A stretch of 64,000 nt of DNA from Caballeronia sp. dw_19 (GCF_018449515.1 NZ_JAAVUQ010000007.1:62001-126000), one strand, 5' to 3'; counted from the first letter of the stretch, positions 52,997-63,149 are shown. Numbers and translations are program-made. Notes: generated by a model not told the origin, from the letters alone.

Positions 52997-54484
52997 TCAG
53001 CGCGGCGTCAACGCAACGCCTGGATCGCTTTTATATCCCCCGCCCAGAGCCTTGGTCAGCGTGATTTCTCCGCTCAGTTGCTGGCCGGTAATCTTAAGCA
53101 GCGCGAGCCGCTCCTCGATCAAGGGCTCGCGCGCTTGCGTCGCGGTAAACCGGCTACCCAAGCCACTGCGGTAATGCCCCTCAGCACTCTGCGACGCAAA
53201 GGAAACTGCCTGCGTTTTCTGCGTCTGGAGCTCAGCTTCCGTGTCCAGGTCCTGCAACCGGCTGCCCGTCGCCGCGACGTCGCGAACTGCGTTAAGCACA
53301 GCTTCATTGTATTGCTCGATCAGCGTATTGCTCGCAGTCCGCGCGCCACCAAGGTTCGCGTTGAGACGACCACCATCGAAAATAGGTAAATAAAGACCGG
53401 GAATCAGATTGATCTGCTGACTCGCATGCGTGAACAGGTCCGCCAAATGTAGCGCGTTGACGCCGAAAAACGCCTTGATATCGAAACTCGGATAGAACGC
53501 CGCTTTTGCCACATCGATGCGATCGAACGAGGCCTGCACATACCAGCGCATCGCCTGCAGATCCGGACGCCGCGCCAGCAGCTCGTACGAGAGCGTGGAC
53601 GGCAAACCCGCCTGCAATGGCGGCAGAGGCACCGGCTGGATCACCGGCAGATCGTCCGCGCCAGCTCCAATCAACGCTCGCAACGATTCACGAAACTGCT
53701 TGATCTGCCCTTGCGCCACGACGATCTGTTGTTGCACGGCCAGCAATCCCGCTCGTGCCTCCTGAGTCTGGGTCTGCGGTTCGAGTCCACGGGCCGCTCG
53801 CGCCTGGTGCGTCTCGACAGCGAATGCCGCGACCTCACGCGATTGCCCCAGTAAGTCGATGACCTGATAGGTGGTCTGGATTCCGTAGTACAACTGGGCA
53901 ACGTCCGTGGAGATTTCCAGTTCGATCGCGGCCAGCTCGGCAAGCCGCGCATTGTGTACGCCCAACGACGCGGCCACCTGGGCACGCTGCTTCCCCCACA
54001 GATCGACGTCGAGGCTCGCGCCAAGGCCAACGATCCCGGAGGTGTACCACGGCCCGGTGAAACCCTCCGCCGGTACGTTCAACGCGAACGGCCCGAGAAA
54101 ACCATTTCCCGAGACGTGCTCACGATCGATCGCGCCGAGCGCCGTCACCTGCAGATTCGTGCCCGCCTTGACCAGTTCGACATCCGACTGCGCCTGCGCC
54201 ACCCGCCCTCGCGCAATCAACATGGTCGGTGCATCGGCCAACGCGCGCTCGATCAGGCCGTTGAGCTGCGGATCGCCGTACGCGGTCCACCAGCGCGCGG
54301 ACGGCCAGCCATCGCGCGCCAGATGGATGTCGTCGGCGAGACGGATCTGTTCGGGCCGGATCGCGTCGATCGGCTTGCCGTCGTGGTGAATCAGCGCACA
54401 GCCGGCGAGTCCGCAACCGATTAACGCAGTCAGTACGGCGCGGCGGAGAAACAACGGTGGAGTGAAGCGCTCTCGCTTAATCAT
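52997..54484 (-). CDS. NodT/OprM-family outer-membrane efflux lipoprotein
   Basis: 495 aa from the Met at 54484, which overlaps the FUSC stop by 8 bp. Lipoprotein signal with lipobox-like GLAGC near residue 28. Two OEP repeats with long coiled coils (DVAQLYYGIQTTYQVIDLLG and AVLNAVRDVAATGSRLQDLD). It would form the trimeric outer-membrane exit channel for the HlyD/FUSC pump. Last gene of the four-gene leftward operon. Confidence 0.9.
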   Translation of the reverse strand: MIKRERFTPPLFLRRAVLTALIGCGLAGCALIHHDGKPIDAIRPEQIRLADDIHLARDGWPSARWWTAYGDPQLNGLIERALADAPTMLIARGRVAQAQSDVELVKAGTNLQVTALGAIDREHVSGNGFLGPFALNVPAEGFTGPWYTSGIVGLGASLDVDLWGKQRAQVAASLGVHNARLAELAAIELEISTDVAQLYYGIQTTYQVIDLLGQSREVAAFAVETHQARAARGLEPQTQTQEARAGLLAVQQQIVVAQGQIKQFRESLRALIGAGADDLPVIQPVPLPPLQAGLPSTLSYELLARRPDLQAMRWYVQASFDRIDVAKAAFYPSFDIKAFFGVNALHLADLFTHASQQINLIPGLYLPIFDGGRLNANLGGARTASNTLIEQYNEAVLNAVRDVAATGSRLQDLDTEAELQTQKTQAVSFASQSAEGHYRSGLGSRFTATQAREPLIEERLALLKITGQQLSGEITLTKALGGGYKSDPGVALTPR

Positions 54485-56618
54485 TCTGATGAGACTCACG
54501 CGGAACCACGGGAGCGGAATCCGGGGCACGCCAGTCCGGCAGCCCCGACAACTGATCAATGAGGGTGCGTGCGCAAACCGCAGGCTGTGTGTGGTAAAGG
54601 TCAGCGTCTGCGGCGCCGTGGTCGATGTCGCGCAAACCCTGCTGTTCCAGCAGGCCCAGCGAGAGCCGCGGCAGCGCCTGCGCGGCCGGCGGATTGACGC
54701 TGAGATCGTCCGCGTAAGCAGCTAGCCGGGCGGCAGCCTGCTCCTGAATGGCGCGCGCGGCATCGCGAACTTCACTGCGCATAAATGCAGCCTGAGCGCT
54801 CACCGCATTGTGAAGCGCATTACCGGCTAGCATGATTTCACGCCCTTGGGCCAGAACCGTTTGCGCACGCAGCGTCAATTGCGCATGCACGCCCTCCTGC
54901 CAGTTCGGCTCTACCGCAACCCGCGCCAGCACAGCCTCGCAATCCGCGAGCGCGGCCCACGTCTGCAGTTGTTGCTGGGCATACGGCAACTCCGCTGGCG
55001 GTGCACCATCAGCAAGATTCGCACGCAGGAGCACGCTCACCGAGCGCAGCATCGTTGCCAGCTTTTGCCGCAATACGTCGCCCTCTCCTTCACGCCAGAA
55101 TGACATCTGGACCAGCGTCGAAACACCCACACCCAACAGGATCCCGACCATGCGATCGCGAATCTCGGTGAGGTTGCTGGTCGGCCCGAACTTCTCGAGC
55201 AGCGCCAGCGAGAAGGTGAACGCAATCTGCACCCCGGCGTAGCTGATGCGCTCCGATCCGGCCGACACCCATGCACCCAGCGCGATGACGGGCAACGACA
55301 TCAACAGCAAACCAACGATGCTGTCCAGATGGGGAATCACAAACACCACCATGAAGAGCGCCAAGCCGCTGCCAACCAGCGCACCGCCGACCCGCAATAT
55401 CGCGCGCTGTGTCGACGCACCCAAGCTTGGCAACGCAATGATCAGGCAGGTCAGCATGATCGTGTGAATGCCTTGCCAGTCCGTGGCGTTGTAGAAGACA
55501 TAACACACCAGTACTGCCAGCAGCGTCTTCAGCGAAAAGCGCACATAGGCAGGATTGCTGAAGGCGTCGGGTACGACCATCGGTTCCTTGGCGGCCGTAC
55601 CGTCACCGGAACCGGCGCGTGCGGCAAGGTCGTCGAATGCGTTCAGCGCGCGTTGCATCTCTGCCGCAGCGCCATGGGGACTTACAACGTCGCCGGGCGC
55701 AAGCGTCGCCCGATGTACCGCGCGGTACGCTTGATCTGCGGCAATGGCCCCGTCGAGCGCACGGCAATTCTCGCGCAGTTCATACAGTGCGCCCCGCGCG
55801 GCCACGGATACCTCCGACGGGTCTGACGGCAGTTCGCGGGCCGCGCCATACAGGCGCGACACCGTGGCAATGCAGGCCAGTTGGTACGTGCTTTCCTCTC
55901 GATAGCGAGCGTCACGCATCGCAGTGAATTTGAGCAACTTCTGCAGCGACAGCGAGCCTTGCTGAATCGCGATCGGCGTGACAGGTTCGGGCGCCGGACC
56001 GCCGTCGAGCAGGTGCGAAAGACGCGCGTCGACCGCGGTGAGTTGCCGGTGCATTTCAGCCTTCAATTGAAGTTGCGGTTCGGCTGGCAAGAAGAAGGTA
56101 TTGATCACCAGCGTCAGCACGATCGAATAGTTGACCGCCACCCATACCCAAAGCACGCCGCGGATCAATAGCTCGGCCTCATCCGTCTGGTCGACGAAGC
56201 TCTGCACGTAGATAATGACGATCGCGACGATAAAAAACACGATGCCGATCTTCAGGATACGCATCAGGTACACGCTGCCGAAGAACAACAGGCTCGCCGC
56301 GACAATGCGCATCAGCGGATAATCAAACGTAAATTTCAATAGCAGGATCGAGAGGCCGATCGCCATTGTCGAACCGAGCATAAACATGATGCCCACCAGC
56401 CGTGTGATCACGACATTCGACTGCGTGACGTAAAACACGACCAGCAGCGAAAGCGCCAGCAAGGGGACTTCAAGGGTCATCGACGTGACAATGACAATGG
56501 CGCTTGCCAGCACGCAGCGCAGCATCACGTTGGTGCGCCCCGGATAGGCTGTGAGTTGGCCGCGCAAAAAGCGGTGCGCGTCGACGAGGCTGCCGGGCAG
56601 ATAGTCGGTCGCGTTCAT
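54477..56618 (-). CDS. FUSC-family inner-membrane exporter (AaeB-like)
   Basis: 713 aa. Two clusters of about five to six TM segments (~25-175 and ~370-520) separated by a soluble domain, as in AaeB/YccS aromatic-acid exporters. The second cluster starts VRFSLKTLLAVLVCYVFYNA. Operon with DUF1656, HlyD and OMF genes suggests export of aromatic carboxylic acids or related toxic organics. It follows the HlyD gene by 9 bp. Confidence 0.88.
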   Translation of the reverse strand: MNATDYLPGSLVDAHRFLRGQLTAYPGRTNVMLRCVLASAIVIVTSMTLEVPLLALSLLVVFYVTQSNVVITRLVGIMFMLGSTMAIGLSILLLKFTFDYPLMRIVAASLLFFGSVYLMRILKIGIVFFIVAIVIIYVQSFVDQTDEAELLIRGVLWVWVAVNYSIVLTLVINTFFLPAEPQLQLKAEMHRQLTAVDARLSHLLDGGPAPEPVTPIAIQQGSLSLQKLLKFTAMRDARYREESTYQLACIATVSRLYGAARELPSDPSEVSVAARGALYELRENCRALDGAIAADQAYRAVHRATLAPGDVVSPHGAAAEMQRALNAFDDLAARAGSGDGTAAKEPMVVPDAFSNPAYVRFSLKTLLAVLVCYVFYNATDWQGIHTIMLTCLIIALPSLGASTQRAILRVGGALVGSGLALFMVVFVIPHLDSIVGLLLMSLPVIALGAWVSAGSERISYAGVQIAFTFSLALLEKFGPTSNLTEIRDRMVGILLGVGVSTLVQMSFWREGEGDVLRQKLATMLRSVSVLLRANLADGAPPAELPYAQQQLQTWAALADCEAVLARVAVEPNWQEGVHAQLTLRAQTVLAQGREIMLAGNALHNAVSAQAAFMRSEVRDAARAIQEQAAARLAAYADDLSVNPPAAQALPRLSLGLLEQQGLRDIDHGAADADLYHTQPAVCARTLIDQLSGLPDWRAPDSAPVVPRESHQND

Positions 56619-56627
56619 ATCGGCGTC

Positions 56628-57710
56628 TCAGTTGGCCTGGCCATGAGCCTGCCCGTCGTTGCCGCGCGTGGGCACGGCGTCAGGCTGCAGCACGGCGACC
56701 GCCGACGTGCCAATGCGGAACAGTTCCGGATCGGGTCGCTCAATCAGAATCTTGACTGGGAAGCGCTGCGATACGTGTACCCAGTTGAGGGTGCGCTCGA
56801 TGCGCGGCAGACCGCCCGGCAATGCGAGGCCACCTTCGTCCGGCGAGACCCCGTAGCTGATCGAGTCAACCGCGCCGTGAAAGCGCCGGCCCGTATCGCT
56901 CAGCAGATAAACCGTAGCGGGCGTGCCGGCGCGAATATGCGTGAGCTCGGTCTCGCGGAAATTCGCCACCACGTACCAGTGCCGCGTATCGATCAGCGTG
57001 AAGACCGGTTTGAGTGAGGACGCGAACTGCCCGGTGGAGGACTTCAGCGAGACGACCCGCCCGTCGAACGGCGCGCGCACTGTCGTGTATTCGATGTTCA
57101 ATTCAGCGAGCGATATCTCGGCCAGCGCGACGGCGCGCTGCGCGACCAGCGCATCGACCCCGCTGACAGCCGCCGCCGCCTGCTGCGCCTGCAGTTGCGC
57201 CGCACTCAGTTGCGCCTGGGCAGCGCGTTGCGCGGTGCGCGCCCGGTCGACATCCTCGGCGGACACGTAACCTTGCGGCAACAGCGGCTCAGTGCGGCGC
57301 AACGTGTCGCCGGCCTGGGTGGCCGCAGCCCGCGCACCCTCGACCGCTGCCCGCACCGACTCGGCGTTGTACTGCTGCGCATTGACGCTGCGCTGCGTCA
57401 ATGCGATCTGCTTGTCGAGCGCAACCAGCGTTGCCTGGCCGCGCGCCAGTGCATCCTGGTAGGGTCGCGGATCGATCTGGAACAGCAGGTCACCCTGCTT
57501 GACGGCCTGGTTGTCACGCACTGCCAACTGGACGATGCGCCCGCTGACCTCGGGCACCACGTCGATGGTATCGGCGTACGCGTAGGCGTCGTCGGTGCGC
57601 GGCGACCTGTCCAGCATCCAGATCACGAGGATCAGCACCAGCAGCGTCACCAGCACCAGAACGATGGCGGGCCATATCTTGCGCGGTGGCTTGTTTGCAC
57701 TTGTTGTCAT
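56628..57710 (-). CDS. HlyD/EmrA-type periplasmic adaptor
   Basis: 360 aa from the ATG at 57710 with GGGGA upstream; a TTG 6 codons earlier is unlikely. One N-terminal TM (~12-32), then lipoyl half-motif VVPEVSGRIVQLAVRDNQAV, a helical hairpin and the barrel domain YTTVRAPFDGRVVSLKSSTG. It links the FUSC pump to the outer-membrane channel. The downstream FUSC gene confirms the AaeA-type assignment. Confidence 0.9.
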   Translation of the reverse strand: MTTSANKPPRKIWPAIVLVLVTLLVLILVIWMLDRSPRTDDAYAYADTIDVVPEVSGRIVQLAVRDNQAVKQGDLLFQIDPRPYQDALARGQATLVALDKQIALTQRSVNAQQYNAESVRAAVEGARAAATQAGDTLRRTEPLLPQGYVSAEDVDRARTAQRAAQAQLSAAQLQAQQAAAAVSGVDALVAQRAVALAEISLAELNIEYTTVRAPFDGRVVSLKSSTGQFASSLKPVFTLIDTRHWYVVANFRETELTHIRAGTPATVYLLSDTGRRFHGAVDSISYGVSPDEGGLALPGGLPRIERTLNWVHVSQRFPVKILIERPDPELFRIGTSAVAVLQPDAVPTRGNDGQAHGQAN

Positions 57711-57724
57711 CGCTTCATCCCCGC

Positions 57725-57991
57725 TCAATGTTGGAAAAAGATCAACCAGACAACGAGCGCGAGCAACGTGACCAGCGCCGGATAGACCAGCGCCGGCGGC
57801 CCGAACCAGAGGCCACGGTGAGTGCGTTGCACGATGACATGAAATATGATTGTAAGAACTACGCCGGCGATGATGCAGAACAGCCAGTCAGGGAAGTACG
57901 CACCGAGCACGTTGACCGACGGCGACCGGGAGCAACCAGTCACGTACATGCTCACAAGTACCGCAGTGGCCACAGTGCCGGACGACCTCAT
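57725..57991 (-). CDS. DUF1656 small membrane protein (AaeX-like)
   Basis: 88 aa with GGGAG upstream. The DUF1656 body NVLGAYFPDWLFCIIAGVVL has two TM segments. An N-terminal extension ending VTGCSRSP looks like a lipoprotein signal, so the mature protein might be lipid-anchored at residue 20. First gene of the efflux operon; its exact role in these pumps is unknown. Confidence 0.85.
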   Translation of the reverse strand: MRSSGTVATAVLVSMYVTGCSRSPSVNVLGAYFPDWLFCIIAGVVLTIIFHVIVQRTHRGLWFGPPALVYPALVTLLALVVWLIFFQH

Positions 57992-58546
57992 TGCATGTTC
58001 TCCCTGATGAGCGTTGGATGCGTGTGGCGGCTCGAAGATAGCGTTCGCCGTTGCGGCTCAGCGCTTTGCGCGTTGAGCACGCTATCATGCGCGATCCGGA
58101 CGGAGGAACAAAAAAAACCGTCACGACTTTCACCGGCAGCTTCTGCTGGCTTAGCGTGGCGTTCGCCTCGGTCGTCGATACCTTCGACATGACAAATCTC
58201 CTGGAAAGCAGATTAACCCGCAAGGCGGTCACGCAACGCGACATGATGATCTTTTGCGCTCGCAACCTCAACTGCCGCGACGTCTTAGCTTACCCGTTAA
58301 AAGTCATAAAATCGACTTGTCGAGCTCAGACAAATATCGCGAGATCGACTCGCTGAGGACGGTCGTTTCCTTCAATGCAGACCGATATTCTGCGAACCGC
58401 ATGAAACAAGCGCAAGGCCAATCGATTTTTTGAAAACTTCCAGACCGGGCACGTCATGGAGTTCCGGACACTTGTTCGACAAGGTTGGCAAGCGCCACGA
58501 CGCTCTCGTTCGCCACGGGTACACTGGCATCGGCATCCTATCGAGA
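57992..58546. other. Divergent intergenic region, efflux operon / MscS-like gene
   Basis: 555 bp without a convincing gene in either direction. It should contain the promoter of the leftward efflux operon and that of the rightward channel gene. No operator-like palindrome of note was recognised. Confidence 0.4.
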
Positions 58547-60025
58547 ATGGACAAAATGGCCCCGACAGTTATTCCGGCAGTGATCCTGATCGTCATAACG
58601 ATCGCCGCGTCAATGAGCCTGAGGCATTGGTCAAGGCGAATTCGTGCTGGCTTTGATCTTATCTGCTTCGTCATCCTTAGTATTTACCTGGATCGGCAAG
58701 ACGTGTTTCCGATCTTTGCTGCGCCACATGGGCACCTGAGCTCAGGGGAAATAGCGATCCGCTTCGTTGGAGGAGCGTGGTGGGTACTTGGCGCGCGGCT
58801 TGTCGTCTCTCTGCTTTGGTTCGCCTTACATAGAGACCAGCGTTCCCGGGAAGCACGTCTTTTCTCCGACCTGACAGCAACGGCCATCTATATTGTCACC
58901 GGTATCGTGGTGATGGATTCTGTGTTTGCGTTGTCCGTCACAGGCGTGGTGGCCACTTCCGGCGTCGTCGCGATCTTCATTGGTTTGGCGCTGCAAAACA
59001 CATTGGCCGATGTCTTCGCGGGTATCGCCGTCGGCATAGAAGCGCCGTTCAGCGTCGACGACAGGGTCAAGATCGGCGACATGCTGGAAGGACAGATTGT
59101 CCAGGTCAATTGGCGCTCGATTCGAATCCACACCGACGATGACGATATTGTCACCATCCCGAACAGCATCGTCGCCAAAGCCGAGATTATCAACCGGAGC
59201 TACCCGAGTTTGCGGCGTGCGGCGTCAGTTGACGTATGGTGCCCGGCGAGCGCATTGCCTGAGCGGGTCATCGAAACGCTCCTGAATGCCACGCTGCTGT
59301 GTCCGGACATTTTGCACAAGCCTGCGCCCGGCGCTGTCATGGTTCAGTTCGGCCGCAGGAACACGCTATATCGAGTGTCGTTTCATGTAGCGGGCACCCT
59401 ATCAATTGCTTCGACGAAAGATACGCTGCTCAGGGCGGCAAGGCGGCAATTGCTCTATGCCGGATTTCTTGACGAACCCGTGCCCATGACGGCGCCTCGC
59501 GACCCGTCATCTAATGCTGTCATGACAATGCCGCACAAGCTGCTGCGAGACTTGCTTTTGTTCGAGTCCCTTACTGACGCGCAAGTTGAAAAACTGGCGG
59601 AAAAACTTATCCCACGTCATCTGGAGCCTAACGAAAAATTGTTCACCGAAGCAGAGGTCGAAACTTCACTGAATGTAATCGCCTCTGGCATTATCGAAAT
59701 AACAAGAGAGGAAAAAGGCAACCGTGAGACGATCGGTTGCATTGGTGCAGGGGAATATGTTGGCGAAATAGGCCTGCTCACCGGCACTCCTCATGCGGCA
59801 ACCGCAACGGCTCGTACGCATTGTCAGGTCTACAAGCTGCCGCACGAAGCGATTGCGCCCTTGATGAAAACCGATGACGGATTGCTGGTCGCTTTGGACA
59901 AGTCGGCCCGAAGGGGACTCGACATGCTGCATCGGAACGTAGCCGCTCGTGCGACACGAGATATCGGTGCGCCTGGACAACTTCTTTCCCGCATACGGAG
60001 GTTTTTTGGACTGACGGCTTTTTGA
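58547..60025 (+). CDS. MscS-family mechanosensitive channel with C-terminal cNMP-binding domain
   Basis: About 492 aa if the Met at 58547 is used (start uncertain; an upstream in-frame ATG lies at 58430). Four TM segments precede the pore helix and MscS core SGVVAIFIGLALQNTLADVF and VKIGDMLEGQIVQVNWRSIR. The cNMP-binding domain is at ~355-460 (PRHLEPNEKLFTEAEV and GAGEYVGEIGLLTGTPHAAT). This architecture matches cyclic-nucleotide-gated MscS-like (bCNG) channels. It would open on membrane tension or ligand binding. Single-gene unit. Confidence 0.85.
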   Translation: MDKMAPTVIPAVILIVITIAASMSLRHWSRRIRAGFDLICFVILSIYLDRQDVFPIFAAPHGHLSSGEIAIRFVGGAWWVLGARLVVSLLWFALHRDQRSREARLFSDLTATAIYIVTGIVVMDSVFALSVTGVVATSGVVAIFIGLALQNTLADVFAGIAVGIEAPFSVDDRVKIGDMLEGQIVQVNWRSIRIHTDDDDIVTIPNSIVAKAEIINRSYPSLRRAASVDVWCPASALPERVIETLLNATLLCPDILHKPAPGAVMVQFGRRNTLYRVSFHVAGTLSIASTKDTLLRAARRQLLYAGFLDEPVPMTAPRDPSSNAVMTMPHKLLRDLLLFESLTDAQVEKLAEKLIPRHLEPNEKLFTEAEVETSLNVIASGIIEITREEKGNRETIGCIGAGEYVGEIGLLTGTPHAATATARTHCQVYKLPHEAIAPLMKTDDGLLVALDKSARRGLDMLHRNVAARATRDIGAPGQLLSRIRRFFGLTAF

Positions 60026-60031
60026 TGACAT

Positions 60032-60056
60032 GCGGCGCGAAGCCGCCACGCGCCGC
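60032..60056 (+). terminator. GC-rich hairpin after the MscS-like gene
   Basis: GCGGCGCG (60032-60039) pairs with CGCGCCGC (60049-60056) across a 9-nt loop, starting 7 bp after the stop. No T-tract, so termination is uncertain. Confidence 0.45.
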
Positions 60057-60215
60057 GCTGGATTTAGTCAGAAATTCGACGAAAAAGGTCTATCCCGGCG
60101 CATCTCGTGGACTATGCATTCTGTCTACGGAACAGATTAGTGCCGATATATATGCTTTCCTAGCCGACTAGTCTGCAGGCGGATTCAGCATGAGACCCCA
60201 CTGCTACTAATCTGC

Positions 60216-60698
60216 CTATCCCGTTACGAGCGGCACCGTTGCTGTTGGATTGCCCACCAGATACTCGTAGTGACGGTAACCGCCATTGTCGTGCGTATAG
60301 ACAAAGCCTGCGCCTTCATAGAGCGCCCGGGCTGGATTGTCCGGCTTCACACCAAGCGTAAGCGTGGCGAAACCCTGCGCGCGTGCGTCGGCTACGAATT
60401 CGGCCAGGAGTCGTCGACCGAGTCCGACGCCGCGCCTGTCACGCAGGACGTAAATCGACGCGAGGACGGCGACGTTACCCTGGGTCTCCCAGAAGCAATA
60501 CCCTGTAACCTCCTCACCGGATTGCGCAATGAACATGCGGTCCAGATCGTTGGTCCATTGCTTGATGTGCCAATACAATCCATCCCTCCAGCGCCCCTCC
60601 TGTTCTGGCTCGATCTGCCGAATATAGTCGAGTTCGCCGGCATATATCGCCGGAAGGTCAGTGGCATGGGCGCGACGAATCGAATGAATGTCTGTCAT
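60216..60698 (-). CDS. GNAT-family N-acetyltransferase
   Basis: 160 aa. Acetyl-CoA motif A is IYVLRDRRGVGLGRRLLAEF (~84-103), with motif B region GVKPDNPARALYEGAGFVYT. Substrate not inferable. Weak ribosome site at 60698. Monocistronic. Confidence 0.85.
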   Translation of the reverse strand: MTDIHSIRRAHATDLPAIYAGELDYIRQIEPEQEGRWRDGLYWHIKQWTNDLDRMFIAQSGEEVTGYCFWETQGNVAVLASIYVLRDRRGVGLGRRLLAEFVADARAQGFATLTLGVKPDNPARALYEGAGFVYTHDNGGYRHYEYLVGNPTATVPLVTG

Positions 60699-61143
60699 CG
60701 TTTATGGAAAGGTGCAGAAAGTTAAGTACGCTCGCACCATCGTATTCAAGCCGCTTACTGATGGTGTGCCGCGTGTTGAGATTGCATTGTCGCCCGCTTC
60801 CGGTTGAATTCACAAGGCGACGGCGCGTTCCGGTGATGCTCATCTTGGGCGACACGGGCCTATGCCGCTATCGGCATCCGACAGAATGACAATGGCTGTC
60901 GCGGAACGTCGCAATGGCGGCGTGAAGTGGCCGACCCTGTCGCCGCATGGCAGGCATATAGCTCCTTCCGGCCTGCTGTGCAACCACACACGGCATTTCG
61001 CCGTCCATGCGCGTCGCACCGTTGTGCCGGCGTTCCGCGCCCGGAAACGGCCGTTCGTCGCAGTCCGCTTGAGATAACCGCGCCCAGGCATCACCATTGG
61101 CGCCTCAACGTACAATCGTCTCGATCTGCCCAGGAAACACACC
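60699..61143. other. Intergenic region with no supported gene
   Basis: 445 bp upstream of the LytS-like kinase gene. Frames at 60704-60889 and 60862-61077 (+) lack ribosome sites and family features. It presumably holds the kinase operon promoter. Confidence 0.4.
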
Positions 61144-62238
61144 ATGCCCCCTTTCACACTATCCCTGCTTCAGCCGTTCTGGCGAAGGCTGCGGATCTAT
61201 GCCCTGACCACGGTCGGCTGCGCGTGGTTGTACAGCACGATCTATCAGGAATCGTTCGCGCGTGATCTGGTCTATGCGGCGTGCGTTGTGGCCATCGTCC
61301 AGTGCCTCGTGGCAGGCGGGCGCTACACGCTCGCGTACCAGCGGCGGCGGCAGGGACGCAACGACGCCGACGGCTTGCAAAAGTGGCCAGGCTGGCAATG
61401 GATGCTGCCGTGGATGGTCGTGAGCGTGGTGATTGGCTACTTCGCCGGCATTCGTATCGGCGATATCCTGCTCGGGATTCGCTATACCCCGATCACAGCG
61501 GCACATAACGCACACACGATGATAATCAGCATCAGCGTGGCGTTGATGCCAACCGGCTTCCTGACCTACGTGTTCTACACGCGCAACCGGATGGCGGCGA
61601 TCGAGCTGCGAGCCGAAACCGCACAACGGACAGCTGCGGAAAGTCAGCTCAAGCTGCTCGAGTCGCAGCTCGAACCGCACATGCTTTTCAACACACTGGC
61701 GAATCTGCGTGTGCTGATCGGGCATGATTCACTGCGCGCACAGGGAATGCTTGATCACCTGATTGGCTTCCTGCGCTCAACGCTCGCTGCGTCGCGCACG
61801 GGGTCTCATACGCTAGCGGAGGAATTCGCGCGTATCTCGGACTATCTCGCGCTGATGCAGATCCGGATGGGCCCGCGCCTGAAGATTCAGCTCGATCTCC
61901 CCGAGCCGTTGTCGGCGTACCAGGTGCCACCGTTGCTGCTGCAACCGTTGGTGGAAAACGCCATCAAGCACGGACTCGAACCGAAGGTCAGCGGCGGACG
62001 CGTGGTCGTGACCGCCGAGCGTCACGCCGGCCATCTGGTGTTGACTGTCCGTGACACGGGAGTCGGCCTCGACGCGCAAGCACACCATGGCGCCCGCTTC
62101 GGACTGCAACAGGTGCGCGAGCGCCTTTTCACGCTGTATGGCGAGGCCGGCTCGCTGGCGCTGCAACCAGCGCCAAACAACGATGGCGGCACGCTTGCCG
62201 TTATCACGCTGCCATGTTCAAGGAGCAATGAAAAATGA
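61144..62238 (+). CDS. LytS/AlgZ-type sensor histidine kinase
   Basis: 364 aa. N-terminal membrane domain of about four TM segments (~20-145), then a short coiled coil and the His_kinase domain with phospho-acceptor His179 in QLEPHMLFNTLANLRVLIG. The HATPase part has PLVENAIKHGL and RDTGVGL. It would phosphorylate the LytTR regulator encoded next, with which it overlaps by ATGA. Input signal unknown. Confidence 0.9.
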   Translation: MPPFTLSLLQPFWRRLRIYALTTVGCAWLYSTIYQESFARDLVYAACVVAIVQCLVAGGRYTLAYQRRRQGRNDADGLQKWPGWQWMLPWMVVSVVIGYFAGIRIGDILLGIRYTPITAAHNAHTMIISISVALMPTGFLTYVFYTRNRMAAIELRAETAQRTAAESQLKLLESQLEPHMLFNTLANLRVLIGHDSLRAQGMLDHLIGFLRSTLAASRTGSHTLAEEFARISDYLALMQIRMGPRLKIQLDLPEPLSAYQVPPLLLQPLVENAIKHGLEPKVSGGRVVVTAERHAGHLVLTVRDTGVGLDAQAHHGARFGLQQVRERLFTLYGEAGSLALQPAPNNDGGTLAVITLPCSRSNEK

Positions 62239-63044
62239 AAACGACTGCACTGATCGCAGAAGACGAAGCGCTGCTGGCCGCCAACCTGCAATCCGAACTA
62301 TTTGGTTTGTGGCCGGATCTGGAGATGGTCGCCATCGTCGGCGACGGACAGAGTGCGGCGCAAGAGGCGCTTCGATTGCAGCCCGACGTGCTTTTCCTCG
62401 ATATCCGCATGCCGGGCATGACCGGGCTTGAATGTGCAGAGGCGCTTGCCGAAGAATGGCCCGAAGGCGGCAAGCCGTTTCCGCTGATCGTATTCGTCAC
62501 GGCCTACGACGAATACGCGGTTCAAGCCTTCGAACGCGCAGCCTTCGACTACGTGCTCAAGCCCGTGCAAACGCCCCGGCTCGAACAAACCTGTGCGCGC
62601 CTGAAAGAACGACTGCCCGACAGCAACGTGCCCGCGTCACTGGGCGGTATTGTTATCCAGATGCGCGAACTGCTCGCCGCCGGCAGCCCGCTGACAGGAC
62701 ATGCCGCACAGGACAGCTCGCCGCTGCGGATCATTCAGGCGAGCGTGGGCAACACCATTTCGATGGTGCCCGTCGATGATGTCCTGTACTTGGAGGCGGC
62801 CGACAAATATGTGCGTGTCGTCACGGCGGAACGCGAACACCTGGTCCGCTCCCCACTGAAGGAATTGTTGCAGCGACTCGACCCACAACGGTTCTGGCAG
62901 ATCCATCGAGGTTCGGTGGTGCATTGCGATGCAATCGCCAGCGCACAACGCGACGAATCGGGCAAACTGACTTTGACGCTGCGGGAACACCCGGACCGTC
63001 TTGTCGTCAGCCGGCTTTACGCGGACCGCTTTCGCGGCTTATAG
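62235..63044 (+). CDS. LytTR-family response regulator
   Basis: 269 aa. Receiver domain 1-125 with phospho-acceptor Asp56 in DVLFLDIRMPGM and Lys in FDYVLKPVQTP. The LytTR DNA-binding domain occupies ~175-268 (DVLYLEAADKYVRVVTAERE and FWQIHRGSVVHCDAI). Start ATG at 62235 overlaps the kinase stop. Target genes are not evident nearby. Confidence 0.92.
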   Translation: MKTTALIAEDEALLAANLQSELFGLWPDLEMVAIVGDGQSAAQEALRLQPDVLFLDIRMPGMTGLECAEALAEEWPEGGKPFPLIVFVTAYDEYAVQAFERAAFDYVLKPVQTPRLEQTCARLKERLPDSNVPASLGGIVIQMRELLAAGSPLTGHAAQDSSPLRIIQASVGNTISMVPVDDVLYLEAADKYVRVVTAEREHLVRSPLKELLQRLDPQRFWQIHRGSVVHCDAIASAQRDESGKLTLTLREHPDRLVVSRLYADRFRGL

Positions 63045-63149
63045 GACGTGCATGGCGGCTGGCGCGCCGCTTCCTCGTACCGGCGAAGCGACACCAACTG
63101 CCGGCACGATAGTTCGCAGTGCGACGAAAACCTCGCCGTCATCGTAAAA

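Noticed and set aside
57888..58271. 127-codon leftward frame overlapping the DUF1656 gene start
   Set aside because: Overlaps a well-supported gene in another register and has an atypical composition with scattered Cys and Arg.
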